From JBAYJC01 sp041665285 (GTDB lineage Bacteria > Patescibacteriota > Patescibacteriia > 2-12-FULL-60-25), in NCBI GenBank assembly GCA_041665285.1, contig JBAYJC010000002.1:123291-187290 (forward strand): a stretch of 64,000 nucleotides of DNA, in the 5' to 3' direction. Below are positions 18,715-27,675 of this stretch, one piece after another; within the stretch, counting starts at the first letter, position 1, and each line of letters starts with the position of its first letter. Position numbers and translations under genes: made by a program. The notes under the pieces were generated by a model. That model ran no database searches and was not told the origin of the DNA. It saw only the letters and a list, made by a program, of their open reading frames with translations.

Positions 18715-20568
18715 ATGTGCGGTATCAATGGATTTACGTTTCATGATCCGGATGCGTTACGACGTATGCACGGAGCCACGCACCACCGCGGTCCTGATGC
18801 AGATGGTTTTTTTGAAGACGGCAAGCAGATTTCCTTGGCGCATAATCGCCTGTCGATTATTGATCTCTCTGAAGGCGGCCGTCAGCCAATGACCACGCAG
18901 GATGGACGCTTTACGATCGTGTTCAACGGAGAGATCTACAACTATCGCGAGTTGCGTCATGCCTTAGAAAAACAGGGGGTCGTATTCCGATCTGTTTCAG
19001 ATACGGAAGTGCTTCTTCAGGCATTTGCCACGTGGGGGGAGGCGTGTCTGGCAAAGTTGAACGGTGTTTTTGCCTTTGCGATTTGGGATCGTGATCGTGC
19101 GGAACTCTTTTTGGCGCGTGACCCTGTCGGCGTGAAGCCATTATATTATCATTGGCACGCAGGTCGATTGATTTTTTCTTCGGAAATAAAGGCGATCCTC
19201 ACGCATCCAGACGTTGCGCGTACCATCAATCTTGATGCGTTGAATCTCTACTTCCGTTTTTTATACGTCCCTGGCCCGCGTACCATGTTTGAAGGCATCT
19301 GGAAGCTTTCGCCCGGACATTTATTGCGGGTGCATGGTGGACAAATGGAGATTCGTCGCTGGTGGTCTTTGGAAGAGGGGGCGTATCTTCAGGATCGTCG
19401 AGCCGCGACAGAGGATGTCCGTCGTTGTGCAGGAGAAGCGGTCAAGCGCCAACTCGTTTCCGACCGGCCTCTTGGGGTTTTTTTGTCTGGAGGCATTGAT
19501 TCCACCTCTGTCCTGGCTTTGATGCGCGAGGCGCAACCAAGTGGAAAGATCCTGACATTTTCCGTTGGGTATGAACAGACGGAAGAGGCGGATAAATATA
19601 ACGCGGATGCGATTCTCGCCAGAAAAACGGCACAACATTTTGGGACAGAACACCATGAGCTTACGCTTTCTGGACGCGATGTGGCAGGATGCTTTGAAAA
19701 AATTGCGTGGCACATGGATGAGCCAGTATCGAATCATATTCAACCGTCGACGTATCTCCTCGCGCAATTTTCTCAGCCGCAGATCACGGTCGCTCTTGGC
19801 GGAGATGGGGGCGATGAGGTTTTTGGAGGGTATGAACGCTATTGGTGGAGTGCGTTTATCGATCGCGTGCGGTCCATCCCCGCGCCTTTACGTCCAGCGT
19901 GGTTATTGCATGCCACGGAGAAGATCGCTGGGAGACAGGGTTTTGCCGACAAGGTGGATATCCCCCCAGGGTTTGCTCGGTTTTTTAGTTTTATTGGACA
20001 AAAGCCAGAGCAGGCTAAGCGTTTTCTCGCGCAAGAAGTGCGACGTTCGTCTGTAGGGGAGCAGGCGTTTGCTCCGCATTTTCAGAAGCACTGGAAAGAC
20101 TTTACCAATCAGTTCATGGCCACGGATTTTCAGACGTGGTTGCCTGATGAGTCGCTTGTGCGTTCAGACAAGCTCACTATGGCGCATGGTTTGGAAGAGC
20201 GCGTTCCCTTGCTCGACCTTGAACTTGTCCGTTTGGGATATCAGATCCCTTCGGCTTGGAAGCTCGGCAAGCGAGGGAAGGGCAAGCGCATCTTTGTGGA
20301 TGCTCTTCGGCCGCTTCTCCCGCCGCATGTACTCGAAGCACGCAAGCAGGGTTTTTTCTCGCCTGCGGCAAAGTGGTTACGCGGGGACCTTCTCACATTT
20401 GCTCGTGAGTCGCTTTCAGATAGCTATGCTCCTGGAAGCACGGCGTATGTGGATCTAGCCGAAGGTCGTCGTGCGTTAGAAGATCATGTTGCAAAACGCG
20501 CCTATGGATTGAATCAGGTCTGGGCACTTATGACGTTTCAGGCGTGGTATCGTCAGTTTTTTTGCTAA
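18715..20568 (+). CDS. asnB: Glutamine-hydrolysing asparagine synthetase-like amidotransferase (copy 2)
   Basis: 617 residues. Cys2 follows the initiator (MCGINGF), with HHRGPDADG and FNGEIYNY in the glutaminase domain. The synthetase P-loop is VFLSGGIDSTSV near residue 258 and GDGGDEVFGGY near 363. It is complete and keeps the catalytic motifs. It lies between glycosyltransferase and methyltransferase genes, so amidation of a glycan carboxylate is a reasonable role, by inference; plain asparagine synthesis cannot be excluded. Confidence 0.88.
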   Translation: MCGINGFTFHDPDALRRMHGATHHRGPDADGFFEDGKQISLAHNRLSIIDLSEGGRQPMTTQDGRFTIVFNGEIYNYRELRHALEKQGVVFRSVSDTEVLLQAFATWGEACLAKLNGVFAFAIWDRDRAELFLARDPVGVKPLYYHWHAGRLIFSSEIKAILTHPDVARTINLDALNLYFRFLYVPGPRTMFEGIWKLSPGHLLRVHGGQMEIRRWWSLEEGAYLQDRRAATEDVRRCAGEAVKRQLVSDRPLGVFLSGGIDSTSVLALMREAQPSGKILTFSVGYEQTEEADKYNADAILARKTAQHFGTEHHELTLSGRDVAGCFEKIAWHMDEPVSNHIQPSTYLLAQFSQPQITVALGGDGGDEVFGGYERYWWSAFIDRVRSIPAPLRPAWLLHATEKIAGRQGFADKVDIPPGFARFFSFIGQKPEQAKRFLAQEVRRSSVGEQAFAPHFQKHWKDFTNQFMATDFQTWLPDESLVRSDKLTMAHGLEERVPLLDLELVRLGYQIPSAWKLGKRGKGKRIFVDALRPLLPPHVLEARKQGFFSPAAKWLRGDLLTFARESLSDSYAPGSTAYVDLAEGRRALEDHVAKRAYGLNQVWALMTFQAWYRQFFC

Positions 20569-20570
20569 CC

Positions 20571-20599
20571 TTTTCATTCGGAGAGCCTTCCTGTAAGAT
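20571..20599 (+). promoter_or_regulatory. Possible leaderless promoter before the 20609 methyltransferase
   Basis: TTTTCA, 17 bases and TAAGAT (4/6 each) predict a start of RNA about 2-3 bases before ATG 20609. Confidence 0.35.
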
Positions 20600-20608
20600 T
20601 CCCACATT

Positions 20609-21451
20609 ATGCAAGACGAAGCACTCAAAACACGGGTTCGAGATTGGTGGAATACAAATCCTTTTGCGTATTTACTCACCGTTGATCCAGAGGGTTCCTG
20701 GCAGTTTTTCCGTAATGTAGACCGTAAGGTCATGAAATGGATGTCGCCTTGGGCACACACACGATACCCGCTCCTGTCGAATTTGGTGGATTATAGCGCC
20801 TTGAAGGGTAAGCGCGTCTTAGATATTGCGTGTGGTACGGGATGGACTACAGAGCAGTTTTGTCGTGCCGGAGCCATTGTCACGGCGATCGACCTTACGC
20901 CAAAGGCTGTAGAGCTTACGAAGAAGCGCCTTGCGCTTTATGGTTTGGAGGCGACGGTGTTAGAGGCAGACGCAGAAAATCTGCCGTTTCCCGACCAGTC
21001 CTTTGATTATGTGATGGCCTGGGGATGTCTCATGCACACGCCTGACACGGAAAAAGCCGTGCGTGAAATCCATCGCGTCCTTGTTCCAGGCGGCAAAGGT
21101 GGCGCCATGATGTATAACAAAAACTCTTTTCACTGGCGTTGGGCGCTTTGGTTTGGTAAGGGGATTCTGAAGGGGAAACTGCTGAAGATGAAGCCGCAGG
21201 AATTAGCGAATCGTTATACGGACGGGGCAGATGTGGGTGGTAACATGCTCACAAAGTTTTTCACGCCTAAGGAATTTGATCGCATGTACTCCATTTTCCC
21301 AAAGCGACGTGTGCGCATTTACGATCGTCCAGAAGTCATGGATGTATTTCCGCATCGCTATTTGCCGCTTGGCCGTGTGTTGCCACAGACGGTCAAAAAA
21401 TGGTTTGCGTATAAGTGGGGGCAAACAGCGTGGATCGATTTTGAGAAATAA
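20609..21451 (+). CDS. Class I SAM-dependent methyltransferase
   Basis: 280 residues. Motif I VLDIACGTGWTTEQF near residue 71 is followed by ALYGLEATVLEADAENLPF and DYVMAWGCLMHTPDT. The ~65-residue N-terminal part (DWWNTNPFAYLLTVDPEG) and the ~80-residue C-terminal part fit small-molecule methyltransferases of glycan clusters. It is first in a transcript that runs to the terminator at 29333. Confidence 0.85.
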   Translation: MQDEALKTRVRDWWNTNPFAYLLTVDPEGSWQFFRNVDRKVMKWMSPWAHTRYPLLSNLVDYSALKGKRVLDIACGTGWTTEQFCRAGAIVTAIDLTPKAVELTKKRLALYGLEATVLEADAENLPFPDQSFDYVMAWGCLMHTPDTEKAVREIHRVLVPGGKGGAMMYNKNSFHWRWALWFGKGILKGKLLKMKPQELANRYTDGADVGGNMLTKFFTPKEFDRMYSIFPKRRVRIYDRPEVMDVFPHRYLPLGRVLPQTVKKWFAYKWGQTAWIDFEK

Positions 21452-21453
21452 TC

Positions 21454-22248
21454 ATGGAACATCTTTCAGCCCACGACGCCATCCGTCGAGCGTACGAAGA
21501 CCTCGGCGCCTTGGCTGATCGAGAACGCGTGGAGGAATACCGTCTGGGGAGAACAGCGGATGTTCTGATACGCGAGGCTGGAGGATATGAAGGGAAACGC
21601 GTGCTGGAGTTGGGTTCCTCGGTTGGTGTGCATGCGATCGCCGCGTCGCTCTTGGGTGCAAAAACAGTTGTCGGCGTAGACAAGTTTGTCTTTCCTGATA
21701 CCTGCGATAGTCCTTTTCGATTGTCCGTGGAAGCATTGAAGACGGCGCAAACTATTTGGGCACGCCATCGTATAGACATTCAGCCGCACGACCTTGCGGA
21801 GCGTTTGCCGTATGCGGATGGATCGTTTGATCTTGTGGTTTGCAATGCGGTGATCGAGCACTGTCACGGAATCCATAAGCAATTATTCGCAGAAGTGCAT
21901 CGCGTGCTTGCGCCAGGCGGACGGTTTGTATTCACGACCCCGAATCTGGCGATGTTGTTGAAGCGCGTGCGTTTTTTCTTGGGAAAATCGCCCCTGTGGG
22001 ACCTGAAAGATTATTTTGAGAGTGGTCACGATTTCACGGGCCATGTGCGTGAGTTTACCGTAGAAGAATGTAAGCAGATGCTCACCTGGTCTGGAATGGA
22101 GCCGGTGTATGTGAAAGCGCAGACAGGGTATTGGAAGCGTTCGTGGCTCATGAACCCACGGAAATGGCGGAAGGTGATGTTTGCGATGGTCTCACGTCTT
22201 TCTTCGCAATGGGGAGACCTTATCTATGCGGTTGGACGCAAACCTTAA
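21454..22248 (+). CDS. Class I SAM-dependent methyltransferase
   Basis: 264 residues. Motif I RVLELGSSVGVHAIA near residue 50, then FDLVVCNAVIEHCHG and RVLAPGGRFVFTTPN. It starts two bases after the previous stop. Substrate unknown. Confidence 0.85.
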   Translation: MEHLSAHDAIRRAYEDLGALADRERVEEYRLGRTADVLIREAGGYEGKRVLELGSSVGVHAIAASLLGAKTVVGVDKFVFPDTCDSPFRLSVEALKTAQTIWARHRIDIQPHDLAERLPYADGSFDLVVCNAVIEHCHGIHKQLFAEVHRVLAPGGRFVFTTPNLAMLLKRVRFFLGKSPLWDLKDYFESGHDFTGHVREFTVEECKQMLTWSGMEPVYVKAQTGYWKRSWLMNPRKWRKVMFAMVSRLSSQWGDLIYAVGRKP

Positions 22249-22253
22249 GGAGG
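22247..22253 (+). promoter_or_regulatory. Strong Shine-Dalgarno sequence that fixes the 22260 start
   Basis: AAGGAGG lies 6 bases before ATG 22260. Most genes of this array depend on stop/start overlap instead, so this is one of the few strong ribosome sites in the native genes. Confidence 0.75.
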
Positions 22254-22259
22254 ATACGT

Positions 22260-23087
22260 ATGGGAGAAAACATACCAGCAACCGCGACAATTCTCACGTA
22301 TAATTCTGCACAAACCGTCGAGAAAACCTTGGCGTCCGTGAAGGAGTTTGACGAGGTGCTCGTATTGGATGGAGGAAGTACGGATGAGACGCTGGAGATC
22401 GCAAAGCGTTACGGCGCTCGCATAGAAACGCAGTCTGATGTCCCAGGACGTATTAGCAATTTTACTGCAGTACGCGAGCGATCGTTTTTGCTCGCGAAAC
22501 ATGATTGGATTTTTTGGATCGACTCGGATGAATGGGTGGATGACATGCTTGATGCATCTTTACGTGCCGCTGTAGGGCGGAATGACACGCAGAAGGCGTT
22601 TGCTGTTTCTCGTGTGCCGCTCATCCATGGGAAGGCGATGCGCTACGGGCCATTGCTTCCTGATTGGGTTGTGCGGCTCGTTCATCGGAGTGTCGCGCAT
22701 TGGGCATCCAACAAACATGTGCATGAACATGTGGTTCTAGATCCTGGTGTTTCGGTGGAGCGTCTGGAAGGTGCTCTTTACACCCCATGGGGCACGCCGG
22801 AAGAATACGAGCGCAAAGACCGATACTATCTTTCGCTGGCTTTTGGTAGGCCGGTGACCGTTCGCCCCTCCTTGAAAAAAACGTTATATTCTGTTATAAA
22901 GAATGCCTTGCTTCTGTGCCGCCTGTTTGTGCTCTGGTGCTATTATTACGCACGTTATGGTGCGACGGGCGTCGTGATGCCCTGGCAGTATCAGCGACGG
23001 TTTCTCCGCTATTACTTCGCCATTATTCGAGAACGTATACGCTTGTATAGACAAGGCATTTCTTATGTCCCACCCACTTCCTCCTGA
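22260..23087 (+). CDS. GT2 family glycosyltransferase (WaaE/KdtX-like)
   Basis: 275 residues. ATATILTYNSAQTVEKTL and VLVLDGGSTDETLEIA form the nucleotide-binding half, and WIFWIDSDEWVD holds the DxD-type site. The pattern resembles the WaaE/KdtX subgroup that glucosylates inner sugars. The start is chosen from the strong Shine-Dalgarno sequence. The end overlaps the next gene by 23 bases. Confidence 0.85.
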   Translation: MGENIPATATILTYNSAQTVEKTLASVKEFDEVLVLDGGSTDETLEIAKRYGARIETQSDVPGRISNFTAVRERSFLLAKHDWIFWIDSDEWVDDMLDASLRAAVGRNDTQKAFAVSRVPLIHGKAMRYGPLLPDWVVRLVHRSVAHWASNKHVHEHVVLDPGVSVERLEGALYTPWGTPEEYERKDRYYLSLAFGRPVTVRPSLKKTLYSVIKNALLLCRLFVLWCYYYARYGATGVVMPWQYQRRFLRYYFAIIRERIRLYRQGISYVPPTSS

Positions 23088-23802
23088 GTTTTCTACCCTC
23101 AAAGGCAAAGTGTTGAGCAGCCGCGTGTATCCGGAGTTTTTTGCGTTATCAGGTCAGGAGCGTGTTTTGAATATTGGTTGCGGTGATGGGCCGCAGATCG
23201 TTGTCTATCAAGGGGCATTCGCCTCTATGCTCTGCGTGGATATTCAGGAAAAACGTATTCGTGCGACGGAACGTCTCGCGCAAGCACTAGGGATAGGGGA
23301 GCGCGTCACAATGCTTGAGAGTAATGTCGAGCGTATCGACCGTCCTGACGCCTCATTTGATACCGTGTTCGCCATTGATATTATCGAGCACGTGGAGCAT
23401 CCAGAAGCACTCTTGCGCGAAGCCTTTCGTCTTCTCGTGCCCGGTGGGCGTATGCTCATTACGTTTCCAGCTCTGCACGATCATTTTGTGGACGCGCTCT
23501 CCTGGTTACGTCGGCTGTTTGTTCGGACACCGTCCGACGTGAAGTCTGACGCGTGGCATCCAGATGCGCATCAACGTGAGCTGTCTGTGCATGCTTGGCG
23601 TACCTTGGTGGAGCAGGCGGGATTTCGGTGCGTGAAAAGTCGCGCAACGACGATGTTTCCTCCATTACATTTGTATGGGATCCCGCGATTTTGGTTTGCA
23701 AATAATACGATTCATACCATAGACCGCGCGATTGCGTCGCTTCCCTGGGTCCAGAACCTTGGTCAGACGGTCATGGTGCTCTGCGAAAAACCTCGCGTAT
23801 GA
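23065..23802 (+). CDS. Class I SAM-dependent methyltransferase
   Basis: 245 residues. Motif I VLNIGCGDGPQIVV near residue 34, VDIQEKRI at the acidic beta2 end, and FDTVFAIDIIEHVEHPE. The 23-base overlap with the upstream GT2 and the ATGA overlap with the downstream GT4 suggest strict co-translation. Confidence 0.85.
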   Translation: MSHPLPPEFSTLKGKVLSSRVYPEFFALSGQERVLNIGCGDGPQIVVYQGAFASMLCVDIQEKRIRATERLAQALGIGERVTMLESNVERIDRPDASFDTVFAIDIIEHVEHPEALLREAFRLLVPGGRMLITFPALHDHFVDALSWLRRLFVRTPSDVKSDAWHPDAHQRELSVHAWRTLVEQAGFRCVKSRATTMFPPLHLYGIPRFWFANNTIHTIDRAIASLPWVQNLGQTVMVLCEKPRV

Positions 23803-24932
23803 AGGTGTATTACATTACACACTTACGCTATCCCACAGAAAAAGCACATGGGTGGCAGATCGCCAAAATGTGTGATGCGTTTGCAGAGCTCGGGCATGAG
23901 GTCACGCTCGTTGTGCCTGATCGCCCCACGCCCATCCAAACACCACCAGAGCAGTACTACCAATTACGACATTCTTTTGCGGTAAAGCGTTTGCCGATTT
24001 TTGATGCGTTGGCCCGACCGTGGATCCCACGGCTTTTTGCCTACTTATTGACGGAGTGGCTTTTCATTCGTGCGGTTCAGCGATGGCAAAAAACTATTCC
24101 GGTAGAACAAGCATGCGTCATGACGCGTGATCCGTATCTTGCGCCAACGCTTGCCCGTCCGGACTGGAAGGTTGTTTTTGAACTGCATGATGTGAATCCA
24201 AAGTTTTTTTGGCTTCATCGAACGATTGCCAAGGCTGTGGATCTTATTGTGACGACCAATGCCTGGAAGCGCGATGAACTACTCCGTCGTTGGGGCACGC
24301 GCATCAAAGGGCGCGTTGTGGCATTGCCGAACGCGATTGACCTCGCACCGTACCAATCGTTGCCGCCAAAAGAAGAGGCGAAACGCCAACTCGGTTGGGA
24401 CGCAGAGTTGCGACATGTTCTCTACATGGGGCATTTGTATGATTGGAAGGGTGTGTTTGTGCTCGCGGATGCGAGTGCGTTTCTTCCATTAGACGTGCGT
24501 GTGATGATGCTCGGCGGCACACCGGAGGACGCGGAGAAGATGCGTCGCTATGTACAGGAACATCGTCTTGATCGTGTGACGCTCCTCGCGCATGTACCTC
24601 CAGAACGTGTTCCTCTGCACTTAGCCGCGGCAGATGTGCTGGTCTTGCCAAATAGCGGCAAATCATGGTATTCGAAGTATACGGTCTCTCCCTTGAAATT
24701 GTGGGACTACCTCGCGGCAAAGCGTCCGGTTGTCGTAAGTGATCTCCCCAGCTTGCGAGAGCTTGTCACGGATGAGGAAGTGCGTTTTGTCCGACCTGAT
24801 GACCCGCAGGCGCTCGCTGAGGGAGTAGAAACGGCACTTGCAGGGGATGTCGCTCGCGTGACGCATGCAGGGGAGCGGGTACAGCGACAAACATGGACCG
24901 CCCGAGCCTCCGCGATTTTCGCTTCTCTATGA
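23799..24932 (+). CDS. GT4 family glycosyltransferase
   Basis: 377 residues. The N-terminus has HGWQIAKMCDAFAELGHEV, the middle has ALPNAIDLAPYQ, and the donor half has VLYMGHLYDWKGV and a degenerate terminal motif near YSKYTVSPLKLWDYLAAKRP, as in the WavL-like GT4 subgroup. ATGA overlaps at both ends. Confidence 0.83.
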   Translation: MKVYYITHLRYPTEKAHGWQIAKMCDAFAELGHEVTLVVPDRPTPIQTPPEQYYQLRHSFAVKRLPIFDALARPWIPRLFAYLLTEWLFIRAVQRWQKTIPVEQACVMTRDPYLAPTLARPDWKVVFELHDVNPKFFWLHRTIAKAVDLIVTTNAWKRDELLRRWGTRIKGRVVALPNAIDLAPYQSLPPKEEAKRQLGWDAELRHVLYMGHLYDWKGVFVLADASAFLPLDVRVMMLGGTPEDAEKMRRYVQEHRLDRVTLLAHVPPERVPLHLAAADVLVLPNSGKSWYSKYTVSPLKLWDYLAAKRPVVVSDLPSLRELVTDEEVRFVRPDDPQALAEGVETALAGDVARVTHAGERVQRQTWTARASAIFASL

Positions 24933-26287
24933 CACAAGTGTTTCGGAGCATTGCCCATGGAAGCGCCGTTATTACGGCGTCGCGTTTATTGTTGAAGGTC
25001 CTGGCTTTGGGGAGCTATTATATTATTCTTCGGAAGCTCTCTTTGCATGATTACGGCATCGTGACTCTAGCCCTCTCTATTTCTGGACCAGTGCTTGCCA
25101 TCAGTGGTCTTGGGTTGGATGATTTGGTGTTTGCCAATGGGGCGCGCGCAAGAGGGGAAAAGCGTTTTGGGGAATACCAAGCGACGATTCGAGGATTTTT
25201 GGCGGTCAAGTTCGTGTTAGTGATTGCTCTGACGCTCATGTTGATCTGGGTGCAGACGCTCCTCGGACAAAAATACCAAGATCTTCTCGCACAGTTTTTT
25301 CTTCCCCTGCTCTGTTGGATTTGGGTCACAAACATCCGAGGATTTTTTGATGCCTATGTCCAAATGTGCGAAGAGTTTAGCGTTTATGCCCGTGCTAGTA
25401 TTGTCGAGAGCATTATTCGGTTGATCCTTGTCGTGGGTTTCTTCCTTTTTTGGGAGATAAATATCGCTACGGTGTTATGGGCCTATGTGCTGTCCAAGGC
25501 TCTTGGAAGCGCTGAGGTCATTTTGGCGGTCTTTCGACATAAATTTGCCAGTGTGGCCTTGCACGCTTCATTGATTGCGTACGTTCGATTTGTCCGAGAA
25601 AAAGGGGCTTGGGAAATTGCGCGGATGCTCGTGGGGCAATTGCTGTCGAATCTCGGGCAATGGTTATTAGGTATCATGGTAAGCGTGGAAGCGGTGGCGC
25701 TTATGTCTTTTGCCACGACACTCAATTCAATCGTGACACAGCTGTCGCCATTTAAGCAGGTACTCCTTCCGGTCATGGCACGTTTGAGTGCCGAGGCCGG
25801 TTCCGCCAGTCTCGTGGCACGACGTATGTCAAAATATGGCATGTGGCTTGCCGTGGTTGTCGTGTGCGTCAGCGCCGTGGTCGCACCTATTGGTGTGGCA
25901 TGGATGGTCCCAAAGTATTTACCTGCTATTCCACTTTTTTACCTTGCCATGGTGAGCCAATTGATCAATGCGACAACCATGAGTCATGGCTCTTTGATGT
26001 ATGCATATAACGAACAGCGCTATCTCTTAGGGCTGTCTTTGTTTGGGACGCTTTCTTCGTTTACCCTGCTTCCGGCACTGACATGGACCATGGGTGCCTA
26101 TGGCGTTTTGATCGAGAATCATGTGTCCACGATCGTGATCGCCTGGTTGCGTGAACGACGTCTCCGGAGTAAATATGGCGTGTCTACCTTTCGCATACAG
26201 GATCTCTGGCATTGGACTGAGGAAGATCGTACCACGCTGTTACGCGTGATCGCCGCGGTCCGTACAAGGGTGCGTTCACGTCTATGA
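24929..26287 (+). CDS. wzx: Polysaccharide flippase (Wzx/RfbX, MOP superfamily)
   Basis: 452 residues with about 12-14 hydrophobic segments. The N-terminus ASRLLLKVLALGSYYIILRK followed by DYGIVTLALS is typical of Polysacc_synt proteins. It should translocate an undecaprenyl-diphosphate-linked oligosaccharide across the membrane. It is the only flippase-like gene seen, so it probably serves the whole locus. ATG 24929 shares ATGA with the GT4 stop; the ORF upstream of it lies in the GT4 gene. Confidence 0.85.
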   Translation: MTQVFRSIAHGSAVITASRLLLKVLALGSYYIILRKLSLHDYGIVTLALSISGPVLAISGLGLDDLVFANGARARGEKRFGEYQATIRGFLAVKFVLVIALTLMLIWVQTLLGQKYQDLLAQFFLPLLCWIWVTNIRGFFDAYVQMCEEFSVYARASIVESIIRLILVVGFFLFWEINIATVLWAYVLSKALGSAEVILAVFRHKFASVALHASLIAYVRFVREKGAWEIARMLVGQLLSNLGQWLLGIMVSVEAVALMSFATTLNSIVTQLSPFKQVLLPVMARLSAEAGSASLVARRMSKYGMWLAVVVVCVSAVVAPIGVAWMVPKYLPAIPLFYLAMVSQLINATTMSHGSLMYAYNEQRYLLGLSLFGTLSSFTLLPALTWTMGAYGVLIENHVSTIVIAWLRERRLRSKYGVSTFRIQDLWHWTEEDRTTLLRVIAAVRTRVRSRL

Positions 26288-27675
26288 AAACAATTCTCCT
26301 CACGATTTCTCGCGGGTTCCTTGCCCGTAATATTTTGCAGACAGGCATGGTCAAAGACATGCTTGCGCGTGGGCATCGTGTCGTGATCGCTTCCCCGGGG
26401 TCAGCTGACCCGGATTTTGTGGCCATGTTCCAGGAGGATCGCGTAACCTTCGAATCATTTCATATTCCCACATGGACATGGATCGATCGGCGTTTGCGCG
26501 GGTTGCATCATAATTTATTATGGAACCGTTCCGTGCGATTTCGTACGAAGTACGGGGTATACACAACGCCACGCTTTCAGTGGTTGCGCTATATTTTGCA
26601 ATGGATTCTTTTTCGACCGCTGGCGTTATTCCCCATCTTGCGAACGTGGACACGACAGCTGGATGCGCGCGTGAGGCCTGCAGATGCTGTGGTACGTGAT
26701 CAACTCAAGCGCATCCGTCCGGATGTTGTCTTTTCGACGAATCCGATTGAGGATGCAGACGACATGTATTTGCAGGCCGCGAAAGAACTGAAGATTCCGA
26801 CGATCACGCTCGTAAAAAGTTGGGACAATATGTCCAAATCTTGTTTTCGTGTGCTGTCGGATTATGTGTTGGTATGGGGGCCGTATATGGCAGAAGAGGC
26901 AGAGAAATATCAGCTTTACCCCAAGGAGGCTATTCGGCAGATTGGGGTACCTCAGTTCGATATCTATTTGCAGAAAGATCGTCTGACCCCTCGTGAAACG
27001 TTCCTACAATCATTGGGCCTTGATCCAGCGCGTAAGACAATTATTTTTGGATCAGAAGGCAAGGTCACGCCTCATGATGACGAAATTGTTGCAGGCATGG
27101 CACGCATGATCGAACGGCAGACATTGGTCGCTCCGAGTCAAATCTTGGTTCGGCCACACTTTGGCTATAAGAATGACGCGGATAAGTTTCAAAGCGTTGC
27201 GCATCTTCCGCATGTGGCGATTGATCGTCAAAATACGCCGCGGCCTGTGTTTTATGATGGATGGGATTATTCACGTGGACACTATGAGCGTTTGGCAGAG
27301 ACGTTGTTTGCGGGCGATATTTTGGTGACAACTGCCTCCACATTGGCCATCGACGCGGTGGTAGCCGGGATCCCAGCCGTGACGATTGTCTTTGATGGCG
27401 ACCATCACTATCCGCACAATCGTTCAATTGCGCGATGGTATGAGACAGAGTATTATGCCCACGTTCTTCAAACGAATGCCGTGGTCCGGGCACATAATTA
27501 TGCAGAGTTACAGGCAATTCTGAACGCCCTGCTTGTCGCGCCAGATACCCGCATGCCAGAGCGTCAGGCGCTCATTCAGCGATTTGCAGGCGTACGCGAT
27601 GGTAAGGCCGCGGCTCGTGCGGCAGACTACGTTTGCACGTTGGCAGAGCAAGGCACCCTTTCCTCTCATCTATGA
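26284..27675 (+). CDS. GT-B-like protein of unknown family, paralogue of 53203-54576
   Basis: 463 residues, soluble. It begins MKTILLTISRGFLARNIL and later has VKSWDNMSKS, IGVPQFDIYLQ, IIFGSEGKVTPHDDEI and TTASTLAIDAVVAG. The layout (two Rossmann-like halves, a phosphate-loop-like SWDN, and a C-terminal S/T-x-L-A-I-D motif) suggests a GT-B or 2-epimerase-like fold, possibly a glycosyl- or glycerophosphotransferase. I cannot name the family. Its paralogue at 53203 shares ISRG, GWDN, GFPQFDVY, FGSEGLWTPNDD and ASTLALDMA, and both are directly followed by an ATGA-coupled methyltransferase. Confidence 0.6.
   Translation: MKTILLTISRGFLARNILQTGMVKDMLARGHRVVIASPGSADPDFVAMFQEDRVTFESFHIPTWTWIDRRLRGLHHNLLWNRSVRFRTKYGVYTTPRFQWLRYILQWILFRPLALFPILRTWTRQLDARVRPADAVVRDQLKRIRPDVVFSTNPIEDADDMYLQAAKELKIPTITLVKSWDNMSKSCFRVLSDYVLVWGPYMAEEAEKYQLYPKEAIRQIGVPQFDIYLQKDRLTPRETFLQSLGLDPARKTIIFGSEGKVTPHDDEIVAGMARMIERQTLVAPSQILVRPHFGYKNDADKFQSVAHLPHVAIDRQNTPRPVFYDGWDYSRGHYERLAETLFAGDILVTTASTLAIDAVVAGIPAVTIVFDGDHHYPHNRSIARWYETEYYAHVLQTNAVVRAHNYAELQAILNALLVAPDTRMPERQALIQRFAGVRDGKAAARAADYVCTLAEQGTLSSHL

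Noticed and set aside
20630..20643. GGGTTCGAG, which resembles a tRNA T-loop
   Set aside because: It lies in the coding sequence of a methyltransferase and no cloverleaf can be built around it.
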